Origin: Breviolum minutum Mf 1.05b.01
Lineage: Eukaryota > Sar > Dinophyceae > Suessiales > Symbiodiniaceae
Length of the DNA stretch: 64,000 nt
Reading direction: 5' to 3'
NCBI GenBank assembly: GCA_000507305.1
Contig: DF239219.1
Coordinates: 186,001-250,000 of the forward strand
The position numbers were made by a program, and so were the translations under genes. Shown here in pieces: positions 28,236 through 42,800 of the stretch. Every line of letters begins with the position of its first letter. Position 1 is the first letter of the stretch. Below the pieces are notes generated by a model. The model saw only the letters and a program-made list of their open reading frames with translations. It was not told the DNA's origin and did no database searches.

Positions 28236-31200
28236 TAAGATGTTGATGGTGATGATGATGATGATGGTGGTGATGGTGATACCTTCGGACATCAATTGGA
28301 TTTAGCTATAACTTATAACCATCTTGATTACGCACAGCAAAAAAAGAAAAACCACGGGAATCATTCTATGGATTACCATGGGCAAAACACAAACTCAACT
28401 GGGCAAAACGGCTCATGGAGTTCCTATTTTCGGGTAGCTGGGTAGTTTACGAGGCAACTTATCCCAAGAGAACGGCACCACTACGAGGAAAACTACGGCA
28501 ATCTTCAAGTTGGTTGGTGTTGTGAATCAAATATTTTATGATAAAAAAACACTGGTCCAAAACATCTTTGAAAAGGGGTCAATTGAATGTAGTCTTTGTA
28601 GGGGTGTGTGTTGACAACTTGGAACACTAGTGTTACAGTTTGCGTTACATAGTAATCATATATGTTTATCCTTGTTTGTCAAATATCTGTTTGTGTTGGC
28701 TTGGACACGCACAAACAAAACTTCAGACTGGCACCCTTTTGCATCAAACAAACCAGGAGTGTTCAGTGACACTTCTCCAAAGAAATTGCATGTTTTCCAT
28801 GAATCCCGTGAACCTAAGACAGCGCAGCAAAATTCACCAATCCGGTTATCAGAACTTCTAGTTGGTGGTTTCAACCCGTTTGAAAAATACTAGTCAAATT
28901 GGAAATCTTCCCCAAATAGGGGTGACAATGACAAATTATTTGAAACCACCACCCAGACTTGGTAACAAAATTCAACTTGTTTTTTTTTCTGACAATTTTC
29001 GTTATGCCATTGCAGCATCTCACCTCCCATCAAAATGTTTGCACCTGGGACTTGGTTTATTACAAATTTATTTGGAAATAAAACACACCCTCACAGCACC
29101 CATCACATGCAGTAATCAGTTGTTTTTTTCCCTCCCGCCAAAAAACAGTACCCATAAGATCCATGTATGGTATATATACCTACATGAATGGTTGATTTTG
29201 ATGGTAAATGTAGGCAAATATACCATACATGGATCCTATGGGGCAGGAAAATACGATGGAAAATACCATGTTCAAATCCGTGCAAATCGCTCCGGGGACA
29301 ATATTCCCCGAATCGGGTCTTTTCGGGTCGTTTTAACCGAGCGACATAGATCCATAAGGATGACGGTGTGGATTGTTCCACCAAGGAAGATTTGGTATAC
29401 ACGGCCCAATGGGTGAAAGGTGACCTCAGTGGGATTCACCCATGGCGGTGTGCCATGGGACGAAGGGTAGCACAAAAACCCTACAAATTTACCTACCCCA
29501 TATTCTCCATGTATGGAATTATTTACCTACATTTCATTTAAATCTATGGTAAATGTAGGTAAATCTTCCTTATGCATGGAACATTTACCTACTAATGCAA
29601 CATAAAAAATCAACCATCCATGTAGGTAAAATATACCGGACTCGTCCCATGGCACACCGTCATGGGGTAACTTGGCTCATGGATCTTGGGCTTCGAAGTT
29701 GGGGCTTGATGAACTGATGAACTGATGTTGGAAGTTCCTTCCAATGATATTTTCAGAAAGTTATAACAGACGCATGACGAGTCCAAAACGCAATTTTTTG
29801 GTCCAAACGCCGGCGTTGTCAAACAAAAATTAAAGGTTGAGGATGGATGGCGGAACGAGGACTGTCGACCTGGACTGGACCGGGCTGTATTCTCTTCAGC
29901 TTTAAACTGCAACCGCCTGACAGACTTTCCACGGCTTTTTTGCGAGTTGGTACAGCTTTTAAAGTCGGTTACCGGAACCATTTTTAAGGAGTTGTGTCAA
30001 AGAACAACAAAAACACAACTTTGGTGAAACCTTTTTGAAAATAAGAGTCACAACAAAACAACCCTGTTTGGCTAGTTCGTGGTCAGTTGATGTCTCCCAT
30101 GGTATCAAAGAATAGCAGCGGGCCTTATTCTTGAAACTTCGGTCTGCTTTCTTTCATGGTCGGAAAAAATAGGACATCTAAAAACAAACACATTGTTATA
30201 TATTCCATGCCATTGTAGAGAGTATGAACAGCAATCTTAAGCAAATCCAAGGAAGAGTTCATTAGCGAAAATACACACTTCCAACAAGCCTTTTGATTGA
30301 GAATTTTCAGAACCTTAAGAAGTAAACAGTGAAAAAGGAATGAAACAAATCTTCATTTGAGGTAGCTAAAAGCTTTCAGTATCCCTTGTTGTTTACGGAT
30401 CACCACCTAAAAAATCCAAACAGCGATCAGCAAATCGAAACTCACAGTGGCAAAAAGCCAGCCAGCTCAATATGCTGTAATGGTTCCTACAAATCTACCA
30501 TCTCCAAATTATGAATTATTACACTTTATTTTCCCATCATCTCTACTTTTGTTTACAGTTTGTTTTCCCGTCATCTCTGAACTATTGCAGTTCTTCTAGC
30601 TGCTTTTTTTCCTTTCTTATTATTCTCACCTGCTGTTGTTTTGGTATTGGTTTTCTTTGCCGAAATCGGCACTAGCCAGGAGACAGAGTGAGATTCTGAG
30701 GAACTTGAATCTCAAGGGTGTCGACCTTGGCCGGAAACTTCCCATGGCTTAGAAATGGGGGTTGAGGTTGGTCCTAACTAGCCACAAAAACACCCTGAGA
30801 AAGGGTTAAGATGCCTTCAGAAAATAGCCATATATTAAAAAAAAGCCACCTTTTCCAAAGTGGTGATTACACATCACACACAATACATGGCCATCACCCA
30901 TTACCCACTTTCCAGCAAAACTTGGCCTGTTTCTGAGGTTATGACTGGAACCACAGTATACAAGGACCTGCCACGAAACGGTAAACGGAAAGGATTCATA
31001 AAGTTTGTACGTGATCTTTCGTTGTGTTGTTTTCTTGGGAAAAGAGAGTGGAAACCACTTGGTGTTGAATGAAAGTTATGAAACTAATATAGGTGGTTTC
31101 AAACTAAACCAACCCGATTTGAACAAAAAAACATATTAGTTTAACATTAGGGATACAAAAAACACAAAAGTGGGTATAAAATGTAAACATACATATCTTT

Positions 31201-33773
31201 GAAACCACCACTTACTGTTTTGTTGTTGGAGTTCCTTTTTTGTGAATCGTTTGAACTTCCAACCAACTTCATTCGAAGGGATCTGTGACGCGTTGCTACG
31301 TTGCTTTGTGGATACACCATCTATTGGTTTAATAGAAGGCCCGTATTAAGTATTAACCTACCTTTGGGGGACTGTGCCATGTACTTTGACGATGGGGTAT
31401 GTCCTTTTGTGGATATTTGGGTTGTGTATGGAAACCCAGTTATTTGGGATATTTATGGATATTTGATATTTGGATATATTTGGGATATGTTTTGTTGGAA
31501 TTTTGCTGAAACGAAAAACCAGTGATGTTTAAAGACTGCCTTGTTGCTACAGGGTCACCACCTCAAAAAAGACCGTTTACCTTACTGTGGTTGATGTAAT
31601 TGGACCTACTAGTTGCTTGATCGAAACACAGCCATCTTGTTTCTTTTTTCTGAATCTCATTGCACTTGCGCTTGCACAAAAAAACCACCTGTCCAAGACC
31701 CAATTCGTTAACTTGTGTGTTTTCGTTCATGCTTTCTCAAGGCACATATTTGTGGGACGAGTTTTCCGTGCCAAAAACGACAATGTCGTTTTACCACGTT
31801 TCCCCGTTTGATGCATCGTCCCAAACGCCTGTTGCAAATTGTTGAGATATTGCTGGCGTAGGCACCCATCAGGGCAAAGCCCGGCGTGGACCAATTGTAC
31901 TCGGCGGTTTCTTCAGGTTGGGGGAAACTGATGTTTCACATGTTCAACCGAAGCGTCAAGACACGGGTATGATCATTAATATTTTATATGTTATATCAAA
32001 AGAAAATAGAATCACATGTTAGAGACAAAGGTTCTCTTCTATATACATATATGCATATATAAAATGTATATATATATATACATAAATGTCTATTATACGT
32101 ACGTATATGTATGCTATACAAGTAGCCCCGACAATAGGTATGCCAATGTATGCGTCATCAATAACATCAAGTTGGGACAACACTAAATTCAACATCTTTA
32201 AAGATAGGAGGGACCCAGCATGTCGCATTGACGAACAACATATCATCCGTTTCCTTCCAATGACAGGCACCCATCTGAAAAAGATTCATCAATAAGGCTT
32301 CCTCTTCCTTCCATTATTTGAGGCGAACAAATTGCAAACTCTTTGAAGCTCACCGCCTTATGATGCGACACATCTAACCTTTGTTTTTAGACCAGCACCT
32401 TCCAAAGGGTGCCAAATGGTTTTAAGGGGTGTCAATTAACCATCCCTTAGGGTTTATTTGGCACCCCTTGGAAGGTGCTGGGATGTATATTTTTTTCTGA
32501 AGGATTTTAGGGTCAAAAAGAACTTCTTCGTTGCTTCTCACGCTTTTTTCGATTAACATCAGAATTTTTCCAAGACTCCTCAAGATCCGATTCTTCGGTG
32601 ATCATGGCCTTTCAAAAACAAAAACGTCGACAGTCGACGTGATTGGTTGATGGATCTCAACGAGAAAGGGGGTCTTTTACCCTGCAATCAAATAATCTGA
32701 GATAGGGTTAAGTTGTGGGTAAAGCACCTTGTCGTTGGTTGTTAAGGATTTTTTACACGCGCGGCTGTCAGTACTGTCTGCATGAGTTGCGACCGTTTGG
32801 TTCCGTGAGCTTCTTCCACAAAAACAATATTGATTGTTGAGAATGTATACTACACACACTATAAAAACGGCATGTGGGGAGAAAAAAAGAGACAACCATG
32901 GCATGGATGGTCAAGGACAATTTATAAAACTATTAAAATCTATCAAAAAATCAATACTGTGTGTAACATTGTGTAACATTCATTGATTTCTAGCTATAAT
33001 TTTCATTTTGAAACAACATCTCACTTAGCCAATGGACCCTGATTCATAAAAGTTGAATGGCTTATTTTCCCTACTAAATACGCAATCCTCAAAAAGTTTA
33101 AGCCGTTTAGGCATTGGCCACGTCAGACATGACGTGCGACGTACACTTGGAAACACCCCACAACTCAGTTGTTTCGGCTGCACCTGGCAATCATTCACCA
33201 GATTCTGATCCTCTGGGACCACCACCATGTAGATCACATAATGAGTCACCTGCTAAACAAAAAATCACGGAAAAAATGGCGAATACCCCGCCAGTAAACC
33301 AACATGCCAATTGAAAACCACCATGTTCAATAGGAAATACATCTTCTAATGGTGGATTTTCCATTGTTATGTCTGCTATGTTAATTTACTGGAGGGTAAA
33401 CTTCGGATGGGGTTGGTTCACGAACCATCTCAAAAATATGCTCATCGAATTGGATCGTTTTCCCAAGGATCGGTGTAAAAACCAGCAAATCGTTGAGTTG
33501 CCACCACCTGGACCTAGATATCTCTGGCCTCAAATTTTCCATCCAAATTCCTAAACCTGAATCTTGCTCTTTTTTTTTTCGGGGGGATTCCCGGATTCCA
33601 AACCACCATGGACGTGGGTGACCGAAAGGCGGGTTGGGCGCTCTAAAGTTATCACCTCGAAGTTATCACCTTGAAAACCCCAAACTTTTTAAGCACAAAA
33701 GGTCTCTATGAAAAACATGTCATGTGGTTTTCTTTACGAGATATTTCAACACAAGCAATGTAAAGAACATCCA

Positions 33774-33812
<39 letters not shown>

Positions 33813-36800
33813 GATGTACAAGTGGTAAGTAGAGACGCAATAGAGGTGACACATCATATTTTGCTCAAAACATGCAACCTGATCCAATCTGTTTAAGAAC
33901 CGACCTATTGCTATGTTTTCTGTTAGGGAAACATGGGGGTTTGAACCGCACCCTATAAGCGAAAACCTAGGAAATGGATTCTGAATCAAAGCCTTTTCTA
34001 AAAAAAAATGCAATCATCAATCCCATCTTAGATTTGCTTAAGGTTGGTGTTTTGGTTTGATGGTGATTTATCATGGTACTTGTACAGGGTAAAAGATCAC
34101 CTTAAACTCTTAAACTAACACAAACTATTCTTTGGATAAAATTCTGAAAGCATCAGTCTCCACACTTCGAGAAGCTTCCAAAACTTCTCAACGTGCGAAT
34201 CTGTTCACAAATGTACAGTCTTAAATCTGGACAGCATCTGAGCATCTGATCTTCAATGAATACACATGTTCAAGCCTGTGATTTGTATGTATCAAAGCTA
34301 ACCATTAAAAAAATCCAGTTCCAGGATTCCAACTCGCATTGAATGACACAAAACCATCTCTTTCAAACACCCACAGTCACACACCGTGACAGTCACAACT
34401 CACCAACTTACACTCTGGTAAACTAACATGGCAATCGAAAATGGACCCTTTGAAGATGTATTCCCTATTGAAAATGGGGATTTTCCATTGCTATGTTCGT
34501 TTACCGGAGGGTCCCCACATCCTCACGACCTGAGAAATGTCTTCTGGTTGTTCCCAGTTCAAAGTGCCACCCAAATCGTCATAGTCCAAATCATAATCAG
34601 GGAAGCTGATATTGCTTACCAACGCTTCACCTCGGAGAGTTTTTCATGATGGTCATGACATTCGAGAATGTGAACAACATCTTTGGTGTTGGTTGGAAAA
34701 ATGGAAAACAAATTCAGCATATATCTCCAACATTCTCCGATGTGTTGATACTGAAACAAAAACCTGGGGGTTTTGGCTAAATCATTGGCAATCGCTGAAC
34801 GGCTGGACTGTTATGAATCATGCGGGGGTAAAAAGGGGGAGATACCTGAGATACCCAACAAATCCTTGGCTCCATCCCTTGGGAATCTTCAGGGTTGGTG
34901 GATTCACCAACCAGCATTCGTTTGGGCCTCAAAAACTAGGACAGCATATGCCATTATTAGTGACAGAAACAACCGCTACATTCAGATGAACAGTGCAACA
35001 AAACCCTGTGTTTTTTGGTTCAAATTGGTTTACAGATCACTGCATGGTGCATATGAACCGGTGATTGAGACATTGGGTCCTTGTATAAGAAAGATTGCTA
35101 CATGTTCTTCTTAAGCATCACTAAAAAGGGTTATATAATTACCATACGCGGGGATAATGTTGAAAAACACAACATCTATTGCAAAGCAATGCCAAAGGAA
35201 TTCATTTTCAATGCCAAGAGTCTTGTCAAGGTATCTGAATACTTGATCTAAACAACTTCACCACAAGCTCTCACAACAAGTTTCGATTTTTGGGGGGCCA
35301 TGGAGGCTTGTTAAATATATCTTGCATTCAAGAAAACAGTCCGACAATTGTCGAATAAATGTCATAACAATTTTCCAGATTCACTATACCCAGAGCACAT
35401 CAAATAAAACATCAGTTCTTTGTAAAATGATGTTATTACATATATATGTATATATTTATATATACATATGGAAGCATTTAACTTAAATCCTAATGTTTCT
35501 TGGGTCTCTCTCAGCCACAACAGCCCCTTGGCGCATCTAGTTTCAGGAATCACCTTTGCTGTTACTACTCCCAAGTCACGATCTTGAAATTGCAAGGCTA
35601 CAGGTGTACTTTGTTCCACCAACGTCGATTCTGTATACACCTGCGAGTCGATGACACGTTTGGGTCGTATGTGTTGTCTCAGCATCAAAGCTTGGGTTAA
35701 AGGCTCCACCGGATCCCAATAACACTGGGAAGATGGTGCAGAAATCCGGCGAGTTTTCCCACCTGGGATGTATAAAAAACCTCGTAAATAGCGGTAGATT
35801 TCAACTACCTTTCCCTCAACTGGTGAGTTGATCCCGATTTCTGAGCCATCAACAGTAGTGACGAGCATCATCACGCATGTTTTTGTAAGTGATACCTTCA
35901 CACCTTCAACGATCCTGACCATTACTGGGAAGGGTAAAGCACTAACAGCGAGTCTAAGGATCCAACATGGGTTGGAAGTGACGCCATTTTCCTTTTAAAA
36001 TTAAATGCTCCCAAATTTCAATTTGACATGTTGCTGTAATTGTTGGGGAAAATCAACAACTCAACAACCATTGTTCTTGACACTAAATGGACATACAAAA
36101 ACGTAATGATACAAATGACATCTTTCAGCTACTCAACTGACGGCTGGAACCTGAGATTTTGACACATTTTTTTCACAAGGAAGAAAACCATGAAAAAAAC
36201 GCTTCATGTTTGCATATTGTTTGGGTTTCAGCCGTTAGTTTTTCAAAGGTCCATGTGTTCCCCTCGTCATTGCAATCATTGCAATCGCAGCTTCCTGGAT
36301 TCCCACATCCTAAAACCATTAAGATTGTCAAGAGCTATCTATCCCAAAGGATCCATGTATATGTTAAATCTCAACCTATATACATGTTCTTGATTTTGTG
36401 TGGCAACTGTAGCTATATCAATATGTCAATATTCATGGAACCTATGGGTATGAAACATGCATCATCCATGTTGTTTCTTACAGCTGTTCAAGCTGTGCAA
36501 AAGGTTTAGTGCACCTGGACACATTCAAATTGTAGCAGTCTCACTCATGGCGAACTGACATAGCACAACAAAATCTAGTGTGAAATGGACATACATCTTC
36601 AAATAATCCAACTTTCCATTGCAATCTTTACCTAGTGGATGTCCTGTTGAAATGTAGGATTAATGGTTGGTAACACACTTTTGAAGGCTCTATGCTTACT
36701 TACCATGCATCCCAAATTTCGACATGAACACTTTTTGGATCTTTTTGGTGTCTTCTTCTCAAGGTTGGGGTACATCAAAGCCACCCTTCTCTACCAAAAG

Positions 36801-39800
36801 ACACCAACATACTCCTGCCTAACAAAATGCCAGGTTTTTTGCGCCCTACATGGATTCCCGAAAAGAAATGGGCCCTATAACCACTTAGTTCTAACTCCAC
36901 TCATAGGGGTGAAACAACCCCAGTTACCCATTTATATCATTTATTTGTAAGGCAATTTATAGGGGTATAAATCTTAACCCCATGTTACACCTGTTTTTTG
37001 GGGGGCCCACCAAAACCCACACCCTTTCCGGCTACTCCCCCCCCCCCAATAGCATGGCTGCATGGCTTAGGCACCGTTAGGAAGTGCAAGTTCGCACTGG
37101 GAAGCTCAGGACCAATAGCCAAGGACGTTTGGGGAAAGCTGGCGCTGCTCAAAAGGCTTCGATCAAGGCCTTTGGCTTCGAGGGAAATTGGCATCGGTCA
37201 AGATTTGTGATGAGGTAGTTGTCAAGGAACTGTTGGATAGGGAAACTAATAAACCAATGAAATGAAATGAACAAAAACAAGAAACACCGGTAGGTGTTTC
37301 ATGATTCAAAACGAGTCAAACTGTTCTTAAGAGGGATAGCAATTCTATCTTGTCGTTTATCAATACACTTAACTCACTGACTGGAGTTTTGAAAGTAAAA
37401 GGAAGAATGCCAATCTGCTCTGAGGGCATCGCGGCATCGAGTCAAATACTGTTGATGGTAGTTAAAATTTAGCGACTAGGTAATAGCAGTTTAGTGTTAT
37501 TAACAACCGTCAATTTTTTTCAACAAAGATCATGGAAGTTGCAACCGACCCGGTTTCGGATCCCTGGAAGATGAGTGGAAAAAAAAACCTCTCCCATGAA
37601 TTACTGGTTGGTGGTTGAACCAACCCTTTTGAAACATATTAGTCAAAGTGGGATCATTTCCCCAGGTAGGGGTGAAATATATAAAAAATGCTTGACACCA
37701 TCAACCAGACAATCTTGGATTCATCCCATTGCAAATTGGTGCAACAAAAGCAAAAGATACACAACTGTTGCAAGCTCTAGTACCTGATGGCTCCATTCTA
37801 GCACACCTAGTAAGTGGTAGCCATTGGTAGTACCTGAGAATCCAAGGTAATAGAAGTCACCCAAATAAACTAGTTTTTTCTCTCCAGGTTCATCATTTTA
37901 AGTTAAATTTCTGGTATCAGACGGGCCGGGTGTTTGCATCTGAGGATAAAACACATCTATCAGAGACACAGAGTCATATCTCTTCAATTTGCTTTTTCGC
38001 CCATCTAAAAAAAAGGTTCCAACTCACGACATACTTCCACAAAATGTCGAGTTCATGAAAACCATGGCAAAAATTAAAAACATCAAATTAAGTCACACCC
38101 CAAAAGAAAAGGATATACTTCCAAGATGACATCCACCGTTTCCCACAACCGAAAAAGTTACAATCTCAAAAAGGAAAGTAACCTTGGACCCAAAGTACCC
38201 ATGAAAAATATGAAGGCTTTAATCCCTAGAAATATTGGTGAAATAAATCCTGAAAGGAAACATAGGGAAACGTGGGTTCCCATGGTAATCACTCTCATTT
38301 TCCCATTATTTTCTACAGGTCTTGACCCCTCACTCACAGGCGTCGTCCCGTTCCAAGTCACCTGCGGGATCCACAGAGATGTAGAGATTATACTTGGCCA
38401 CGCGCTCCGAATAAGCGGGTTCCACCCAGGAAACCGTACCTGGACACCGTGGAGATGTTTGTTGATCTTTTGTTCCCAAGGGGAAACAAAAACAACTCTG
38501 ATCTATACTCGGTGGATGTCGTTGTTGTTGTTGTTGTTGTTGTTGCTGCAATTTGTCAAAAGGTCAAATCTTCATGGAATAGTTCACCTCCATTGGAACA
38601 CATGTTGATGTAGTATATATAACGCAGTGAAGCTAAAGCATCTTTGACAGAAAACCACAATATCTACTGCTATCATCTACTACCTGTTGTTGGTTGCGCT
38701 TTACTACCGTTTGATGTCAATTTATTTTTATCTCCATGTTTCTTGTCAAAATCTGTACCCCAGTGATTTTCATTGCAAAAATCTCCTAAGGGTGCTCAAA
38801 TCGCCAAGTTTCACTCAGAAGTAGCTGTGTCTCAAAATGATCAAACAAATCAATCCTAAAACGCCCAGGAAAACCAACAGCTCTCCCCTGAAAAACGCTG
38901 CTTGGAAAACGAATAACTTTCCTTTTGGAAAGACCTATATATTTTCAGGGTGTTGTTACCCCCCTCCAGACCCCAACGGTTAAAAAACGGTATCCAAGGT
39001 GACCTCCCAGTTCCAAGAGATCCAAATCTTTGTCCGTGAATCGGATTCCTTCAGGCAGCTGGGGGTGAGTTTTTGTCGGGATTCCTTGACTTCCTGTTTT
39101 CGGGGTTTAGCTGTGCTTCACCTTCCTTTTTGAAACAACACGTACTAGTTGGTGGTTTCAACCCATTAATTTGAAAAATATTAGTCAAATTGGATCATTT
39201 CTCTAGATATAGGGGTAAAAATAAAAATGTTTGAAACCACCACCTAGCTTGTTTTTGAATCTTGAATCCTATATATCATCCTGTGTTCACTGCTTGTGAT
39301 TTTGTTTTGGTAGGACCTCTCTTGTTTTCAATCATCCCCCATCCTCTTCTCCCCCCCCAAAAATAGCTAGCTTTCACGGAACCAAGTGTTCCAACTACTT
39401 GGTGGAACACCAGGCATTGGGAGGGGGGAGCATCTGGGAACAGATTTTTTTTCACCGACTCATGTACCAACAAAAAATCATATTTTTTGAAGGTAGCTAG
39501 ATATACAAATTATACCATACATGGCTGGGGACTATAGATTCCAGTTAATTTTTGTCTATAACCATACTTAGTCTTTGCAGATTCCACTGAAATGCTATGA
39601 ACATCTCTTATTTTGATTATGGGCTCCTGTTTCGCTAGGAGCCCAGAATATATCTCCCTATATAGTTGTGTATCGCTCAAAATACAGGGAGAAACTAGAT
39701 CATCCCCCTCCCTGCCCCTCACTTACCCCCCCGGCCAAAAACCCTGTCAAAACCCCTCCTGAGACGCTTGAGGCTGCATCAAAAATACGATGTGCAACAG

Positions 39801-42800
39801 GTGTACTTTGTTCCACCAAGGTTGATTTGGTGAAAACCAACCTAGGTAGGGATTTTTTTTCACCAAACGGCGGTGAGCAAAAACATGTGTCTGAAACATC
39901 CGGGGGGGAACGTCCTGCTTGTTTATTGAAGAAAATGAGTTGTAGCCCATTTTTCAGCAGAAATTTACGTCGTTGTACCGTAATTAATTGTTCATGATCA
40001 AAGCCAAATAACAAATACCAAAGACTTTTCTTGCTGTTTCCTTGTTCCGTGTCCTATGTTTGCTCTTTGAGGGGCTGCAAAACATGATTCATTTCAAGGC
40101 CAAGAATCACCTTCCCGCGGAAAATTTCCATGAGACTTTCCCACCCAAAAAAGGTCAGTAGAAACGGTTGTTCCAACCAAACAATTTGAGCCAAGAAAAA
40201 AACCTGCCTTACTTTCCATGAGTCATCCTGGTTGTTGAATCGGGATCCTTATAATGACTCATTATAATCCCCACATAAGTGGGTAGTATATAATCCCCTA
40301 TATAGCCTATCTACCCTAAACAACCAGGGTTGCTTCATTGCTCATTTGGACCGTACTGTCAGGTTAGCTATGATGATTCTCCAGGCAAACTATAACCAAA
40401 GTTTCCTTTTCGACCTCAGGTTCTGGCGAGCAAACTTCTCATAGAGGTTCCACTGCCGAGGTGCCAATGAGTGAAATTTTCCAAGTGGGTTTCAGGTGGT
40501 ACCGTGATATTCTCATCGACTGCTTCAGCAAAGTAAGAACGAACACCTGAGGTGTTCCAAGTCGTTTACACAACGAACTGCGTGGTGCGTGATGATTTCA
40601 AATGGAGGTTGGAAAAAAGAAAAACATTCCAAATGATTGAATTCCTATGGATCCAATCACCTCCTGGGAATGGTAATGGAACCTAAATACCTTGCTGAGG
40701 AAGTGATACCCCAATCATGGGAAGGCCATTTTTTGGCTATTGAATGATGGGATTTCTATTGTTCAGTCAGCTTTTGATGTCCCTCGAATATGAGTTTTGA
40801 ACGTCTCCAAAGTGTATTTTCTTAAAGGGCAATATATTCTTCCTCCAACTACCCTTCCTGAAACTGACAGCCAAAGCCCCTAAAAAGATGCCCTTCCAAA
40901 ACGGAAAATACTGTCCCAACCCTCATTTTTCAGGGGCTTTGGCTGTTAGTTTCAGGGAGGGTAGATACATAATCCACAAATATGCTCCATAATTGTCTCC
41001 AAGATTCATGTTTAGGCAACTTTTGCATGCAGTTTGTTGCATAGCAAATCAAGAGTCATCCATCTAACCCCACTCAGATAGAAGATCTAGTTATACATCT
41101 ATCTCGTATATCAGTATAGCAAATTGCCAACATATATCTTTACATATCATATGATATATGTATGTAATTCATAATCACGTATACCATGTTCATATATAGT
41201 ATAAGCTATAGTTGTCTGTGCCTTACAATCTTATGATGTAGCAGGATTCATACCTCTAACAACCCTCGAACATACCATGCAAGGTGATGTAGTTCCTACT
41301 TCTGAATCACCTTATTAATCACTCACTCAGACAAAGGACCATGAAATAACAGGTCACGATTTGACAAGTATTTCCTTACTGAGATCGCTATGCTTTGCCC
41401 AAATATCATACGTTGTGCGACCAACCTTCAACTAAGACAACAACACATCTTTACATCATCTTTACAGCATTTGGTTGATTTTGATGGTAAATGTAGGTAA
41501 ATATGCCAATCTCATCCAACCCCATGGATCCTATGGGATAGAACATCTCCCAAACCTAACCACTTCCTCGCTTCCTCTTGGTTTCTGCGTTTCCAAAAGC
41601 CCAAGGAACACCAGTCTCCCGCGACATATGCACAGCCTGGATCTCCCTCCATACTGGCCAAATAGACCTCAGCAATGTCGAAGAAGTAGTCAGTCAAATC
41701 TTTCGAAGGACTAAAGCTAAAAGCTAAACCACCGGGTTGCTTCGTCATCTTGATGACTGCAAATTTGATATCTAAAACTTGGATACACCCCCAACGTTTA
41801 ACACTTCGCCCCTGAAAAATGGTGGTTGCAAGACGATCCTTTCCTGTTGGGCTTTCGGTCACTTTCCAGAGGCGAACAGTTAAACTTCAGGAGGGTAATA
41901 CTTTTTGTTGCTTCAATGTTTGCCCAACTACAGTACCTGACCCAATCCTGAAGCAAACCAAACATATTCCCCTGTTGTAAATGGATGTAACCCGTTTGGG
42001 AGCCATGGGCTAGATCGAGAGGGCAATGATTCTTGGAAACCCACTGGCTGTATCGCAAGCAATGTATGCCCTGGGACTCCCCTGATCTACTAGTTAAAAG
42101 GTACGATTTCAGTAGGCAATACATCTTCCAACCATTGATTTTCAGGGGACATGTTAGTTTTCAGGGGAGAGCACACTAGGGGATCGAATTAAGCGGGATT
42201 CCCTTACGAAACAACACTCTTCAACCTAAATGGTTACCTTTTGTGAGCGGAAAAATGACCGTCACGACATGCCATTGACGACAAGGGCTGGCCAACAAAA
42301 TCTCCCCAAAACTGCTTGAAAGGTTTCAAGGTATTACCCTTCAGTAAACTAATATGGCTAAATGGAACATCATCTATATCATTCATATGGAACATCATCT
42401 ATATCTTTCATATATTTGTTTGATAAGAGATACATCTTCATTCATTGTGGTTTGTCTACTGTCACGTTAGTTTTCCAGGGTGTAAAGGATGTCATTCCAA
42501 GGAACCAAGTAATTCATCACTTCATCTCCTGAGGCCAAGCGAGGACGCACAAGGAACTGCTTTTTGTCTTGTTCATGCCTAAGGAATTAAAAACAAAACG
42601 TGGTGAATAATGATAATTGGGAAACAACAAGAAGGGCAAGTATTACATACAGTATCATAAACCTCTCATTTGAAGTTTTGACATCTTGGTCATGGGTCTT
42701 CATGCATCGTTTTTCGTTTCAACAACCAAGCTAGCTAGTCTTGGACAAACAAAAAGCACCAGTGCATCCATGAAATATCCATTACTTTCAACCGTATACA

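Larger units (their letters stand above)
35641..37783 (-). other. Intronic stretch where R6 C segment is missing
   Basis: Contains the M2 copy at 35731 and an M9 unit near 36898. Weak candidates either side of the M2 copy (IVEGVKVSLTKTC near 35900; VEPLTQALMLRQ near 35700) do not satisfy phase. An open stretch at 37080-37200 has no family I recognise. Confidence 0.4.

Noticed and set aside
36985-37210. Open stretch on both strands (GLDRSLLSSASFPQTSLAIG / RKCKFALGSSGPIAKDVWGK)
   Set aside because: Higher coding look than its surroundings, but no family recognised and no match to the repeat segments; left unannotated.
38126-38608. 160-codon plus-strand open frame
   Set aside because: Antisense to the R6 exon at 38362-38439 and includes the GTT microsatellite.
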